This document shows, in pieces, positions 40,389-48,552 of a stretch of DNA of 64,000 nt. The position numbers and the translations under genes are program-made. Below the pieces are notes generated by a model, which saw only the letters and a program-made list of their open reading frames with translations, did no database searches and was not told the origin of the DNA. Positions within the stretch are counted from its first letter, which is position 1. Every line of letters begins with the position of its first letter. The DNA is taken from contig CAKSZH010000001.1 of the NCBI GenBank assembly GCA_934525675.1, forward strand, positions 62,001 to 126,000. The letters are read 5' to 3'. Source of the stretch: an uncultured Eubacteriales bacterium. Lineage in GTDB: Bacteria; Bacillota; Clostridia; Oscillospirales; CAG-272.

Positions 40389-41513
40389 ATGGAAGACAAT
40401 CAGACCCCCGGAACCGCTCCGGAGAAAAAAACGACCGCGCGACGCATTCTGACCGTCGCGGTTGCCGCCCTGCTCCTTTTTGCGATCCTCTTCGGACTGA
40501 ACCTTCTGTTTTTACCCAAGTACTCCAAGGAGAATCTTGCGGAGGGCGCGCTCATCGGGGAATACTACCGGGAGACGACCGACCACGACGTGCTCTTTGT
40601 CGGAGACTGCGAGGTCTATGAGGGCTTCATTCCCGAGGTGCTCTGGAAGGAATACGGCATGACCGCCTATGTCCGCGGCTCCGCACAGCAACTCACCTGG
40701 CAGTCCTATTATATTATGGAAGAGACCTTCCGCTACGAGTCGCCGAAGGTCGTTGTCTTCAACGTGCTTGCCCTCAAGTACGGCGAGCCGCAGAAGGAAG
40801 AGTATAACCGCATGACGCTGGACGGCATGAGGCTGTCCGCCTCCAAGTGGAATGCAATCCGCGCGTCGATGACGGAGGGAGAATCCTTTGCGTCCTATCT
40901 GTTTCCGCTTCTGCGGTATCACTCCCGCTGGAAGGACCTTTCATGGGCGGACGTGACCGGGATATTCCGCAAGGAAACCGTCTCCCATTCCGGCTACCTC
41001 ATGCAGACCGGAATCAAGCCGCAGACCTCTGCGTCCGAGGGGCTCCCTTTGGAGGATTATACGCTTCCGGCGGTCGGCTTTGCATATCTTGACAAAATGA
41101 AAGCGCTCTGCGAGGAGCACGGGGCGACGCTGATTCTCATCAAAGCGCCGACCAACAACTGGCGGTACTGGTGGTACGATGAGTGGGATGAACAGGTTTC
41201 ACAGTACGCAGCCGCGAAAGGGCTGACCTACCTCAACCTGATTCCCGAAGCGGATGCAATGGGCATCGACTGGTCGACGGATACCTATGACGCGGGCGTG
41301 CATCTCAACGTTTATGGCGCGGAGAAGCTGACGCGGTATTTCGGGGAATATCTTTCGGAACACTTCAGCTTCGGTGCGCATGACGAAAAGACAGACAAAG
41401 TCTGGCAGAAGAAATACGATTCTTACCTGAAGGAGCGGAACAGGGAAGAACAGGGAAAAACAGGGGAGAACCCGGAAGAACCCGGAAGAACCCGGGAACT
41501 GAGGGAAGTATGA
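40389..41513 (+). CDS. DltD/AlgJ-like SGNH-type membrane-anchored protein
   Basis: Predicted 374-residue protein with one membrane segment (about 20-43) and an outside domain. VLFVGDCEVYEGFIPEVLW resembles SGNH block I, with Cys74 at the usual nucleophile serine position. RGSAQQLTWQSYYI, NVLALKYGEPQKEEYNR, LILIKAPTNNW, and DAGVHLNVYGAEKLT (block V-like, with H) follow. It pairs with the MBOAT protein as DltD or AlgJ/X do. The C-terminal tail is rich in E, R, and G with EEPGRT repeats. AAAGGAGG precedes the ATG. A true DltD assignment is not certain. Confidence 0.78.
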   Translation: MEDNQTPGTAPEKKTTARRILTVAVAALLLFAILFGLNLLFLPKYSKENLAEGALIGEYYRETTDHDVLFVGDCEVYEGFIPEVLWKEYGMTAYVRGSAQQLTWQSYYIMEETFRYESPKVVVFNVLALKYGEPQKEEYNRMTLDGMRLSASKWNAIRASMTEGESFASYLFPLLRYHSRWKDLSWADVTGIFRKETVSHSGYLMQTGIKPQTSASEGLPLEDYTLPAVGFAYLDKMKALCEEHGATLILIKAPTNNWRYWWYDEWDEQVSQYAAAKGLTYLNLIPEADAMGIDWSTDTYDAGVHLNVYGAEKLTRYFGEYLSEHFSFGAHDEKTDKVWQKKYDSYLKERNREEQGKTGENPEEPGRTRELREV

Positions 41514-41667
41514 ATCGTTTTTCGTAAACGCTTCTTTACCGGACGATGACGGAATCCCGAACGTTCACCGTCAGATGCCCGGGTACGTCCGCGCAGGCGC
41601 GGAGAACAAAGCGCGAAGCGCAAACCGGAAACTGAAAAAAGAGAACGAAGAGACAAGGAGATACCAT

Positions 41668-42171
41668 ATGAAAAAAACAATTGCAATCATTCTTCTGGCA
41701 GTTGTCTGCCTGACCTTTATTGCCTGTGCTGGGAAGGGCGGGGAAACCGGCACGGAGGCGACAACAACTGCGCCCGCGGCAGGTTACACCCTGAAAATCG
41801 GGACCGTGACCATCGCCATGCGAGAGAACGCGACCGATGCGCTTGCGGTGCTGGGCACCCCCAAGTCCCGCGAGGCGACCGGCTCCTGTGCGTACGGCGG
41901 GGAGGACATTCGCTATACCTATGACCATTTTGTACTTCTGACCTACGAAAGCGACGGCGCGGAATACTTCTCGCAGATCTCGCTTTCTGATGATACCTAT
42001 GCCACGCCCGAGGGTATCCGCATCGGCGACAGCGCGGACAAGGTGAAGTCTGCCTACGGCACGCCCGCAAACGAAACCGCAACGTCGGTTTCCTATGTCA
42101 AGGGCAACACCAAGCTGCTGTTTCTTCTGCGCGACGGCTGCGTGACCAACATTCAGTATCTGATCGCCTGA
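41668..42171 (+). CDS. Small predicted lipoprotein
   Basis: Predicted 167-residue exported protein. The signal MKKTIAIILLAVVCLTFIAC ends in lipobox FIAC (Cys20), followed by a T/G-rich linker. The mature part has two related halves, each with an ALAVLGTP or KSAYGTP turn and a Y-rich strand: ENATDALAVLGTPKSREATG and DSADKVKSAYGTPANETATS. This recalls small SmpA/BamE-like or DUF-type envelope domains, but I cannot assign a family. AAGGAG lies before the ATG. It is 154 bases after the DltD-like gene and ends the unit at a terminator. Confidence 0.75.
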   Translation: MKKTIAIILLAVVCLTFIACAGKGGETGTEATTTAPAAGYTLKIGTVTIAMRENATDALAVLGTPKSREATGSCAYGGEDIRYTYDHFVLLTYESDGAEYFSQISLSDDTYATPEGIRIGDSADKVKSAYGTPANETATSVSYVKGNTKLLFLLRDGCVTNIQYLIA

Positions 42172-42191
42172 CATACGTTTTGGCTGAATTG

Positions 42192-42216
42192 AAGCCGCCC
42201 TCCGGGCGGCTTTTTG
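42192..42216 (+). terminator. Terminator after the dlt-like unit
   Basis: AGCCGCC/GGCGGCT stem with loop CTCCG-like bases and five T, 20 bases after the lipoprotein stop. Confidence 0.88.
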
Positions 42217-42240
42217 TTTTTGGGGGAGAACCCGGCTGTC

Positions 42241-42390
42241 CGCCGCCTTCGGGCGACTTCCGCTCCCCGTCCCGGCAACTCCGGCGCCGGGGCGGGGAAC
42301 TTCCGCCGCCCCGCGGCTTAATTTCTCCGCTCCGGGCGACTTCCGCCGTGCTTGCACGGCTGTTCCGCCGCCCTCGGGCGGTTCCCCGGA
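42241..42390. repeat. GC-rich intergenic tract with degenerate short repeats
   Basis: ACTTCCGC recurs at 42256, 42299, and 42339 (spacing 43 and 40), and TTCCGCCG at 42363. Small hairpins such as CCGCC/GGGCGG lie between them. No coding frame is convincing. The TTCCGCCG word is shared with the dltC-dltB hairpin units. Confidence 0.5.
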
Positions 42391-42598
42391 ATCCAGCACA
42401 ACATTCCCGCGTCTGCCAATCCTGTTTTGCGCGCCTCGCCGACGGCACGTATTACAACCCCGAATTGTTCTCATAATAGAAGCATCCGCCAAAAGCCAAT
42501 TGCTTCCGTTCCATTCCGGACATCCCCCGCCGGTCTCCGGAATTTGCACTCGAAGTGCAGAGTTAACAAAAAATTCATAACTAAATTTGCAAAAACTA

Positions 42599-42627
42599 TT
42601 GACAAAGGGGGTGAAACGGGGTATATT
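42599..42627 (+). promoter_or_regulatory. Promoter of the hrcA heat-shock operon
   Basis: TTGACA (42599-42604) and TATATT (42622-42627) with a 17-base spacer. The CIRCE operator lies just downstream, around the transcription start. Confidence 0.9.
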
Positions 42628-42638
42628 TATATCAAAGA

Positions 42639-42665
42639 TTAGCACTTGATGCTTTTGAGTGCTAA
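42639..42665. promoter_or_regulatory. CIRCE operator (HrcA binding site)
   Basis: TTAGCACTT, nine bases, GAGTGCTAA: the 9-9-9 CIRCE inverted repeat with one deviation in the left half. It overlaps the start of transcription of hrcA-grpE-dnaK-dnaJ, so HrcA should repress its own operon. Confidence 0.96.
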
Positions 42666-42701
42666 TTTAAAGCAAAAAAATCAGAAAAGGAGGAATGCGG
42701 A

Positions 42702-43799
42702 ATGAGTAACGCGTCGAAGGATCCGAAAGAATTCAGCGAACTGAGCGAACGCAAAAAGTTGATTCTCAAGTCCATCGTTGAAGCACATATCGCCGAAGGC
42801 GAACCGGTCGGCTCCAAGTATCTGATCGAGAACAACCGCCAGCTCACCTGCTCCTCCGCAACCATCCGCAATGAAATGGCGGAGCTGGAGGCAATGGGGT
42901 ATCTGGAACAGCCGCATACCTCCGCCGGACGTGTGCCGAGCGAGAGAGGCTACCGGCTTTACATTGATTCCCTCATCGAGCGTTATGCCATGACCGCGTC
43001 GGAAATCACGGAAATCAACCGTCTGCTCCGCTCCAAGGTCAGCGAGCTGGATCAGATCCTGGCGCTTGCGTCCAAACTTGCGTCGTCGCTCACGGATTAC
43101 GCGGGGATCGCGGTCAAGCCGAAACGCCGGATGGTGCAGATCGAAAAATTCGAGCTGATCTTTATGGATCCCACAACCTCGGTGCTGGTTGCAGTACCTG
43201 CGGAGGGTTCCATCAAGACCAAGAACGTCCGCTTCCCGGAGAACACCGACACGGTTGCGGTAGCGCACCTGGCGTCGCTTCTGAATCAGGAGCTGTCGGG
43301 ACTGTCTGCCGAGGAGATCACGCTTCCGGTCATCATGAAACTGGAAAACGAGATGGGCGACTTTGCGTCGATGGTCAATCCGGTCATCAAGACCGTTTAT
43401 GAGATTCTGAAGGAGCTGGATGACGGCGACCTCAAGGTCAGCGGCATCGACCGCCTGCTCAATTATCCCGAATACAGTAACACCGAACAGCTGAAAAAGG
43501 TGCTCGGCGCGATCGAGGATCAGGACGAGATCGTCAATCTGGTCAGTAAGGAAGAAGAAAAGGACACCAACATCCCGTCGGGCGAAAGCTCGGTGAAGGT
43601 CATGGACAATTCCGCGATCGTATACCGGCAGATCATGAAGGACGGACACACGGTCGGCGCAATCGGCGTGATCGGACCCCTGCGTATGGACTACGCAAAG
43701 GTGCTGGCGACGCTCGACGAGTTGAGCGGGAACATCGAAACCATGATCAGCGGCGACGACAAGAAACTCTTAAGTGGAGGTGGGGAACAGAATGGATAG
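42702..43799 (+). CDS. hrcA: Heat-inducible transcription repressor HrcA
   Basis: Predicted 365-residue repressor of class I heat-shock genes that binds CIRCE. The N-terminal winged helix has SERKKLILKSIVEAHIAEG, EPVGSKYLIE, SSATIRNEMAELEAMGYLEQ, and PHTSAGRVPSERGYR. The C-terminal GAF-like part includes MDNSAIVYRQI and GAIGVIGPLRMDYAK. AAAGGAGG lies before the ATG. It is first in hrcA-grpE-dnaK-dnaJ and overlaps grpE by 8 bases. Confidence 0.98.
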   Translation: MSNASKDPKEFSELSERKKLILKSIVEAHIAEGEPVGSKYLIENNRQLTCSSATIRNEMAELEAMGYLEQPHTSAGRVPSERGYRLYIDSLIERYAMTASEITEINRLLRSKVSELDQILALASKLASSLTDYAGIAVKPKRRMVQIEKFELIFMDPTTSVLVAVPAEGSIKTKNVRFPENTDTVAVAHLASLLNQELSGLSAEEITLPVIMKLENEMGDFASMVNPVIKTVYEILKELDDGDLKVSGIDRLLNYPEYSNTEQLKKVLGAIEDQDEIVNLVSKEEEKDTNIPSGESSVKVMDNSAIVYRQIMKDGHTVGAIGVIGPLRMDYAKVLATLDELSGNIETMISGDDKKLLSGGGEQNG

Positions 43800-44403
43800 T
43801 ACAGAGATGAAAAAAGAGGAGCCCGGAACCGGCACGGAAAACGTGTCGGAGGAAAAAGTCACAGCCAAGGAAATTCCGGGAAACGATAAGAAAGCTGAGG
43901 AGACGGAGGAAACGGAACCCAAAGCAGAGAAAAAGAAGATCCGGCATCTGGAAACCGAGCTTGCGGAAGCAAGAAAGAAACTGGAAAGTGCCGAAGCCGG
44001 ACTGAAAGAAGAAAAAGACAAATACATGCGTATGATTGCGGAATACGACAACTTCCGCAAGCGCACGCAGAAGGAAAAAGAAAACACCTACGCCGATGCT
44101 TACGCCGATGCGGTCAACGCGATCCTGCCCGTTCTTGACAATCTTGAAAGAGCAGAGCAGTACGACGACCCGGAAGCGGTCAAGAAAGGCGTTTCCATGA
44201 CGCTGAAGGCAGCGAAGGATACGTTCACCAAGCTCGGAATCACCGAGATCGAGACAAAGACCTTCGACCCGAACCTGCACAACGCCGTCATGCATATCGA
44301 GGACGATCAGCTCGGTGAGGGCGAGATCGTCGAGGTGCTCCAGAAGGGGTACCGTAAGGGCGACAAGATCATCCGCTATGCGATGGTCAAGGTCGCAAAC
44401 TAA
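43792..44403 (+). CDS. grpE: Nucleotide exchange factor GrpE
   Basis: Predicted 203-residue co-chaperone that releases ADP from DnaK. The acidic N-terminus is followed by a long coiled coil (about 45-105) with MRMIAEYDNFRKRTQKE, then the beta-wing with TFDPNLHNAVMHIED and VLQKGYRKGDKIIRYAMVKV. The ATG at 43792 overlaps the hrcA stop, with GGAGG inside the hrcA end; an earlier in-frame ATG at 43774 is less likely. Length is typical. Confidence 0.97.
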   Translation: MDSTEMKKEEPGTGTENVSEEKVTAKEIPGNDKKAEETEETEPKAEKKKIRHLETELAEARKKLESAEAGLKEEKDKYMRMIAEYDNFRKRTQKEKENTYADAYADAVNAILPVLDNLERAEQYDDPEAVKKGVSMTLKAAKDTFTKLGITEIETKTFDPNLHNAVMHIEDDQLGEGEIVEVLQKGYRKGDKIIRYAMVKVAN

Positions 44404-44442
44404 AATAAATTCTGTAAATTGATTCAAAGGAGATAAATTACT

Positions 44443-46287
44443 ATGGGAAAGATTATTGGTATTGACCTTGGCACGACCAACTCGTGCGTTGCTGTATATG
44501 AAGGCTCTGAGCCGATCGTGATTCCGAACCCCGAAGGGGCAAGAACCACTCCGTCCGTCGTCGCATTCTCCAAGACCGGTGAGAGAATGGTCGGTCAGGT
44601 TGCAAAGCGTCAGGCGATCACCAATCCCGACAGAACCATTGCTTCCATCAAGAGAAAGATGGGTACTGCGGAAAAGGTGACCATCGACGGCAAGTCCTAC
44701 ACGCCTCAGGAAATTTCCGCAATGATCCTGCAGAAACTGAAATCCGACGCGGAAGCTTACCTCGGCACGCCTGTCACGCAGGCTGTCATCACCGTTCCTG
44801 CATACTTCTCCGACGCACAGCGTCAGGCAACCAAGGACGCAGGCAAGATTGCGGGTCTTGAAGTGCTCCGTATCATCAACGAGCCGACCGCAGCCGCACT
44901 TGCTTACGGCATGGATAAGGAAAACAACCAGAAGATCATGGTGTTCGACCTCGGCGGCGGTACGTTTGATGTCTCCATCCTGGAGATTTCCGACGGCGTG
45001 TTTGAGGTGCTTGCCACCAACGGTGATACCCACCTCGGCGGCGATGACTTCGACCAGCGCCTGATCGACTGGATGGCAAACAAGTTCCAGCAGGAGCACG
45101 GCATCGACCTCCGCAAGGACAAGATGGTGCTTCAGAGACTCAAGGATGCCGCAGAAAAGGCAAAGATCGAGCTGTCCGGTATGACCACCACCAGCATCAA
45201 CCTGCCCTTCATCACGGCAACCGCAGAAGGACCTCTGCATTTCGAAGCAACGCTCACCCGGGCGGAATTTGATTCGCTCACCGCAGACCTCGTCGAGCGT
45301 GCAATGGTGCCGACCAAGAAGGCACTGGCAGACGCAGGACTGAACGTCAACCAGATCGACAAGATCCTGCTCGTCGGCGGTTCCACGAGAATCCCCGCCG
45401 TTCAGGAAGCGGTCAAGAAGTTCAGCGGCAAGGAGCCCTTCAAGGGCATCAACCCCGACGAATGTGTCGCAGTCGGTGCGGCAATTCAGGCAGGCGTCCT
45501 CGGCGGCGAAGTCAAGGATCTGCTTCTGCTTGACGTTACGCCTCTGTCCCTCGGTATCGAGACGCTCGGCGGCGTGTTCAATAAGATCATCGACCGTAAC
45601 ACGACCATCCCGGTCAAGAAGAGCCAGGTTTACTCCACCGCAGCTGACGGACAGACCTCTGTTGAGATTCATGTCCTGCAGGGCGAACGGGAAATGGCAG
45701 CCGGCAACACGACGCTCGGCAGATTCATCCTCGACGGCATCGCTCCCGCTCCCCGCGGAGTTCCGCAGATCGAAGTCACCTTCGATATCGACGCAAACGG
45801 TATCGTCAACGTGACCGCGCAGGACAAGGGCACCGGCAAGGAACAGCATATCACCATCACCTCTTCCACCAATATGTCCAAGGAAGACATTGATAAGGCA
45901 GTCAGAGAAGCAGAGAAGTTCGCGGCAGAGGACAAGGCGGCAAAGGAAGCCGTTGATGTCAAGAACCGTGCGGAATCCCTGATCTTCCAGTCCGAGAAGA
46001 CGCTCGGCGAGATCGGCGATAAGGTTTCCGAAGACGAAAAGGCTCCCGTCAAGGCGGCAATCGACAAGCTGAAAGAAACCGTCAAGGGCAGCGACACCGC
46101 GGCAATCAAGGCGGACACCGAAGCTCTGGAGCAGGCGTTCTACAAGATTTCCGAAAAGCTCTACCAGCAGAACGCGGGCGACGCGAATGCAAACCCGAAC
46201 GGCGGAGCCGGTAACGGTGAGGGCGGTCAGAACGGCGGCGACGGCACCTATTACAACGCAGATTTCGAGGATCACAGCAAGCAGTAA
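44443..46287 (+). CDS. dnaK: Molecular chaperone DnaK (Hsp70)
   Basis: Predicted 614-residue Hsp70. The ATPase domain has IGIDLGTTNSCVAVYEG, VFDLGGGTFDVSIL, and LLVGGSTRIPAVQE. The linker DLLLLDVTPLSLGIETLGG leads into the substrate-binding domain, and the C-terminal lid ends in a G/N-rich tail. As in Gram-positive DnaK, the segment of about 24 residues present in proteobacterial N-terminal domains appears absent. AAAGGAG precedes the ATG. It is the third gene of the CIRCE-controlled operon. Confidence 0.99.
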   Translation: MGKIIGIDLGTTNSCVAVYEGSEPIVIPNPEGARTTPSVVAFSKTGERMVGQVAKRQAITNPDRTIASIKRKMGTAEKVTIDGKSYTPQEISAMILQKLKSDAEAYLGTPVTQAVITVPAYFSDAQRQATKDAGKIAGLEVLRIINEPTAAALAYGMDKENNQKIMVFDLGGGTFDVSILEISDGVFEVLATNGDTHLGGDDFDQRLIDWMANKFQQEHGIDLRKDKMVLQRLKDAAEKAKIELSGMTTTSINLPFITATAEGPLHFEATLTRAEFDSLTADLVERAMVPTKKALADAGLNVNQIDKILLVGGSTRIPAVQEAVKKFSGKEPFKGINPDECVAVGAAIQAGVLGGEVKDLLLLDVTPLSLGIETLGGVFNKIIDRNTTIPVKKSQVYSTAADGQTSVEIHVLQGEREMAAGNTTLGRFILDGIAPAPRGVPQIEVTFDIDANGIVNVTAQDKGTGKEQHITITSSTNMSKEDIDKAVREAEKFAAEDKAAKEAVDVKNRAESLIFQSEKTLGEIGDKVSEDEKAPVKAAIDKLKETVKGSDTAAIKADTEALEQAFYKISEKLYQQNAGDANANPNGGAGNGEGGQNGGDGTYYNADFEDHSKQ

Positions 46288-46443
46288 TGCGGCTCTGTGA
46301 CCGGCATACGCGGTCAATCACGAAAGCGGGGAAGGGACTCTGTGCCCTTTCCCGCAAAGGGCGTTTTATCGGGAATCGGAAACGGCGCGAAAAAAGCCGC
46401 GTCGCTTCCCATTTCCGATAACAGAAACGAGAGGAACAAATTC

Positions 46444-47574
46444 ATGGCAGAAAAAAGAGATTATTACGAGGTACTCGGTATCGACAAAAGCGCCGATCAG
46501 GACGCGATCAAGAAAGCATACCGCACCCTCGCTAAGAAATATCATCCCGATATGAACCCCGGCGACAAAACGGCGGAGGAAAAATTCAAGGAGATCAACG
46601 AGGCGTATGCCGTTTTGTCGGATCCCGACAAGAAGGCAAAGTACGACCAGTTCGGTCATGCGGCGTTCGATCCCTCGGCCGGTGCGGGATACGGCGGACA
46701 GGGCTTCTCCGGATTCGGCGATTTCGGCGGATTCGGCGACATTTTCAGTGATATCTTCGGCGGCGCGTTCGGCGGGGGCGGTTCCCGTTCCTCTGCGCGG
46801 AACGCCCCGATGCAGGGTGACGATCTGTCCATCCGCATGACCATCACCTTTGAGGAAGCGGTCTTCGGCGTCAAAAAGGATATCCGTTACCACAGGGTCG
46901 CAAAGTGCCCCGATTGTGGCGGCAGCGGCGCGGAGAAAGGGACTCAGGCGCAGACCTGTCCCGACTGCGGCGGCTCCGGACAGAAGCGGATCACCCAGCG
47001 GATGGGCGGAATGCAGTTCCAGTCCACCGTGACCTGTAATACCTGCGGCGGCACGGGACGTATCATCAAGAGCCGTTGCAAAAAATGCGGCGGCAGCGGC
47101 ACCGTCCAGGAGGAAAAGAAGCTGACGGTTTCCATTCCCGCAGGCATCGACGACGGCGAGCGCATCGCGCTCCGCGGTCAGGGCTGTGACGGACGCAACG
47201 GCGGTCCTGCCGGCGACCTGATCATCACGGTCAGCGTGCGCCCGAGCTCCACCTTCCGCCGCGACGGTTACAACCTCTATTGCGAGGTACCCCTCACGGT
47301 CGCGGAAGCAACGCTCGGCGCGGAGATCGACGTTCCCACGCTCGAGGGAACGGCCAAATACACAGTTCCCGAGGGAACACAGCCCGGCGCAGTCTTCACC
47401 CTGCGCGGCAAGGGTGTGCCGTATGTCAATTCGTCCCGCCGCGGCGACCTGATCTTTACCGCGAGCGTGAAGATCCCCAAGGGTCTGAACGAAAAGCAGA
47501 AGGCGGCAATGCGTGCGTTTGACGAAGCGTGCGGCGGCAGTAACGCAAAGAAAAGCAAATTCTTCAAGAAGTAA
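46444..47574 (+). CDS. dnaJ: Chaperone DnaJ (type I Hsp40)
   Basis: Predicted 376-residue DnaJ. The J domain (1-70) has YYEVLGIDKSA and the HPD motif in KKYHPDMNPGD. A G/F-rich region follows (about 75-120). Four zinc-binding CxxCxGxG motifs are present: CPDCGGSG twice, CNTCGGTG, and CKKCGGSG. The client-binding C-terminal domain starts after VSIPAGIDDGERI. It stimulates DnaK ATPase. A 156-base gap from dnaK without a promoter suggests that it belongs to the same operon. Start chosen at 46444 (MAEKRDYYEV); an upstream extension is not family-like. Confidence 0.98.
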   Translation: MAEKRDYYEVLGIDKSADQDAIKKAYRTLAKKYHPDMNPGDKTAEEKFKEINEAYAVLSDPDKKAKYDQFGHAAFDPSAGAGYGGQGFSGFGDFGGFGDIFSDIFGGAFGGGGSRSSARNAPMQGDDLSIRMTITFEEAVFGVKKDIRYHRVAKCPDCGGSGAEKGTQAQTCPDCGGSGQKRITQRMGGMQFQSTVTCNTCGGTGRIIKSRCKKCGGSGTVQEEKKLTVSIPAGIDDGERIALRGQGCDGRNGGPAGDLIITVSVRPSSTFRRDGYNLYCEVPLTVAEATLGAEIDVPTLEGTAKYTVPEGTQPGAVFTLRGKGVPYVNSSRRGDLIFTASVKIPKGLNEKQKAAMRAFDEACGGSNAKKSKFFKK

Positions 47575-47675
47575 CGGGGAAGAGAGAAGGATCGGTTCCG
47601 GCGGTTTTTGAGGATGACGAAGACGGGAAAAACTTCGCGTGCCGGAACGCGGTTCCCCGGGCGGGAGGTGGACGC

Positions 47676-48485
47676 ATGGAATACATTTCGACAGACGGAC
47701 TGATCGTGTCTGTCCGCGACAGCGGAGAAAACGACCGCCTCATCTCCATGCTGACCCCGACGCTCGGCAGAATCCGCGTGACCGTCAAGGGCGGCAGATC
47801 CATCCGCGGCGGGCAGAGCGCCGTCACCCAGCTTTTTACCTACGGCAACTTTGAACTGACCAAAAGAAACGGTTTTTACAGCTTCCGCGGCGGCGTTGCG
47901 GAGCGGGTGTTTTTCCCGTTCCGCGCTCCCGTCGAAAACAGTGCGCTCATGTACTACCTCTCCGAGATCGCCTCGGAGGTGACCGACGAAAACGAGCCGG
48001 CGGACGAGGTCATGCGGATGTTGCTCAACGCGCTGTATCTTCTTTACGGCGAAGCGGAGGTTAACCCGCGTGACCCGCGCCTCATCAAGGCGGCGTTTGA
48101 AGTTCGTGCGGCGACGCTTGCGGGATACGCCCCCGAGGTAACGCCGGATTGCGCCGAATGCGGCGGGGAATCAGACGTGTATTTCCTTGACGTGGACAAC
48201 GGACGGGTGCTTTGCCCTGCCTGCGTCGCGCGGCTGGGGCAGAACGTCCCGCTTCCCACAGAGGATGACCGACGGGTGCAGAATGTCTTCTGCCGCATGA
48301 GTGCGTCCACGCTTGCAGCGCTTGCGTATGTCTCCACAGCGCCGCAGAAACGGCTGTATTCCTTTTCACTCCCCGATGAGCAGGATGTGAAGGAGTTTTC
48401 CAAACTCGCGGAAACATACCTGCTTCACCACCTTGACCGCAGGTTTCCGACGCTGGATTTCTACAAATCCATTACGTCAGTCTGA
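47676..48485 (+). CDS. recO: DNA repair protein RecO
   Basis: Predicted 269-residue recombination mediator that loads RecA on single-stranded DNA with RecR. The N-terminal OB-fold has TDGLIVSVRDSGENDRLISM and KGGRSIRGG. The central helical part contains two CxxC pairs, CAECGG and CPAC (about residues 161-190), for zinc. GGGAGG lies 11 bases before the ATG. It follows dnaJ by about 100 bases and precedes mutS2; the grouping may be one repair/stress transcription unit. Confidence 0.92.
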   Translation: MEYISTDGLIVSVRDSGENDRLISMLTPTLGRIRVTVKGGRSIRGGQSAVTQLFTYGNFELTKRNGFYSFRGGVAERVFFPFRAPVENSALMYYLSEIASEVTDENEPADEVMRMLLNALYLLYGEAEVNPRDPRLIKAAFEVRAATLAGYAPEVTPDCAECGGESDVYFLDVDNGRVLCPACVARLGQNVPLPTEDDRRVQNVFCRMSASTLAALAYVSTAPQKRLYSFSLPDEQDVKEFSKLAETYLLHHLDRRFPTLDFYKSITSV

Positions 48486-48552
48486 TCCGGGATCGGTTCC
48501 GGCGGCGCGAAAGAATATCAGTCAACAACCATCGTGAAAATGAAAGGTTCCT

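Noticed and set aside
42241..42390. CRISPR array
   Set aside because: Repeats are degenerate, only about 8 bases long, and there are no uniform spacers or cas genes.
43747..46317. Very long open frame on the strand opposite dnaK/grpE
   Set aside because: It mirrors the codon pattern of dnaK in a GC-rich genome, has no ribosome binding site, and the translation has no family resemblance.
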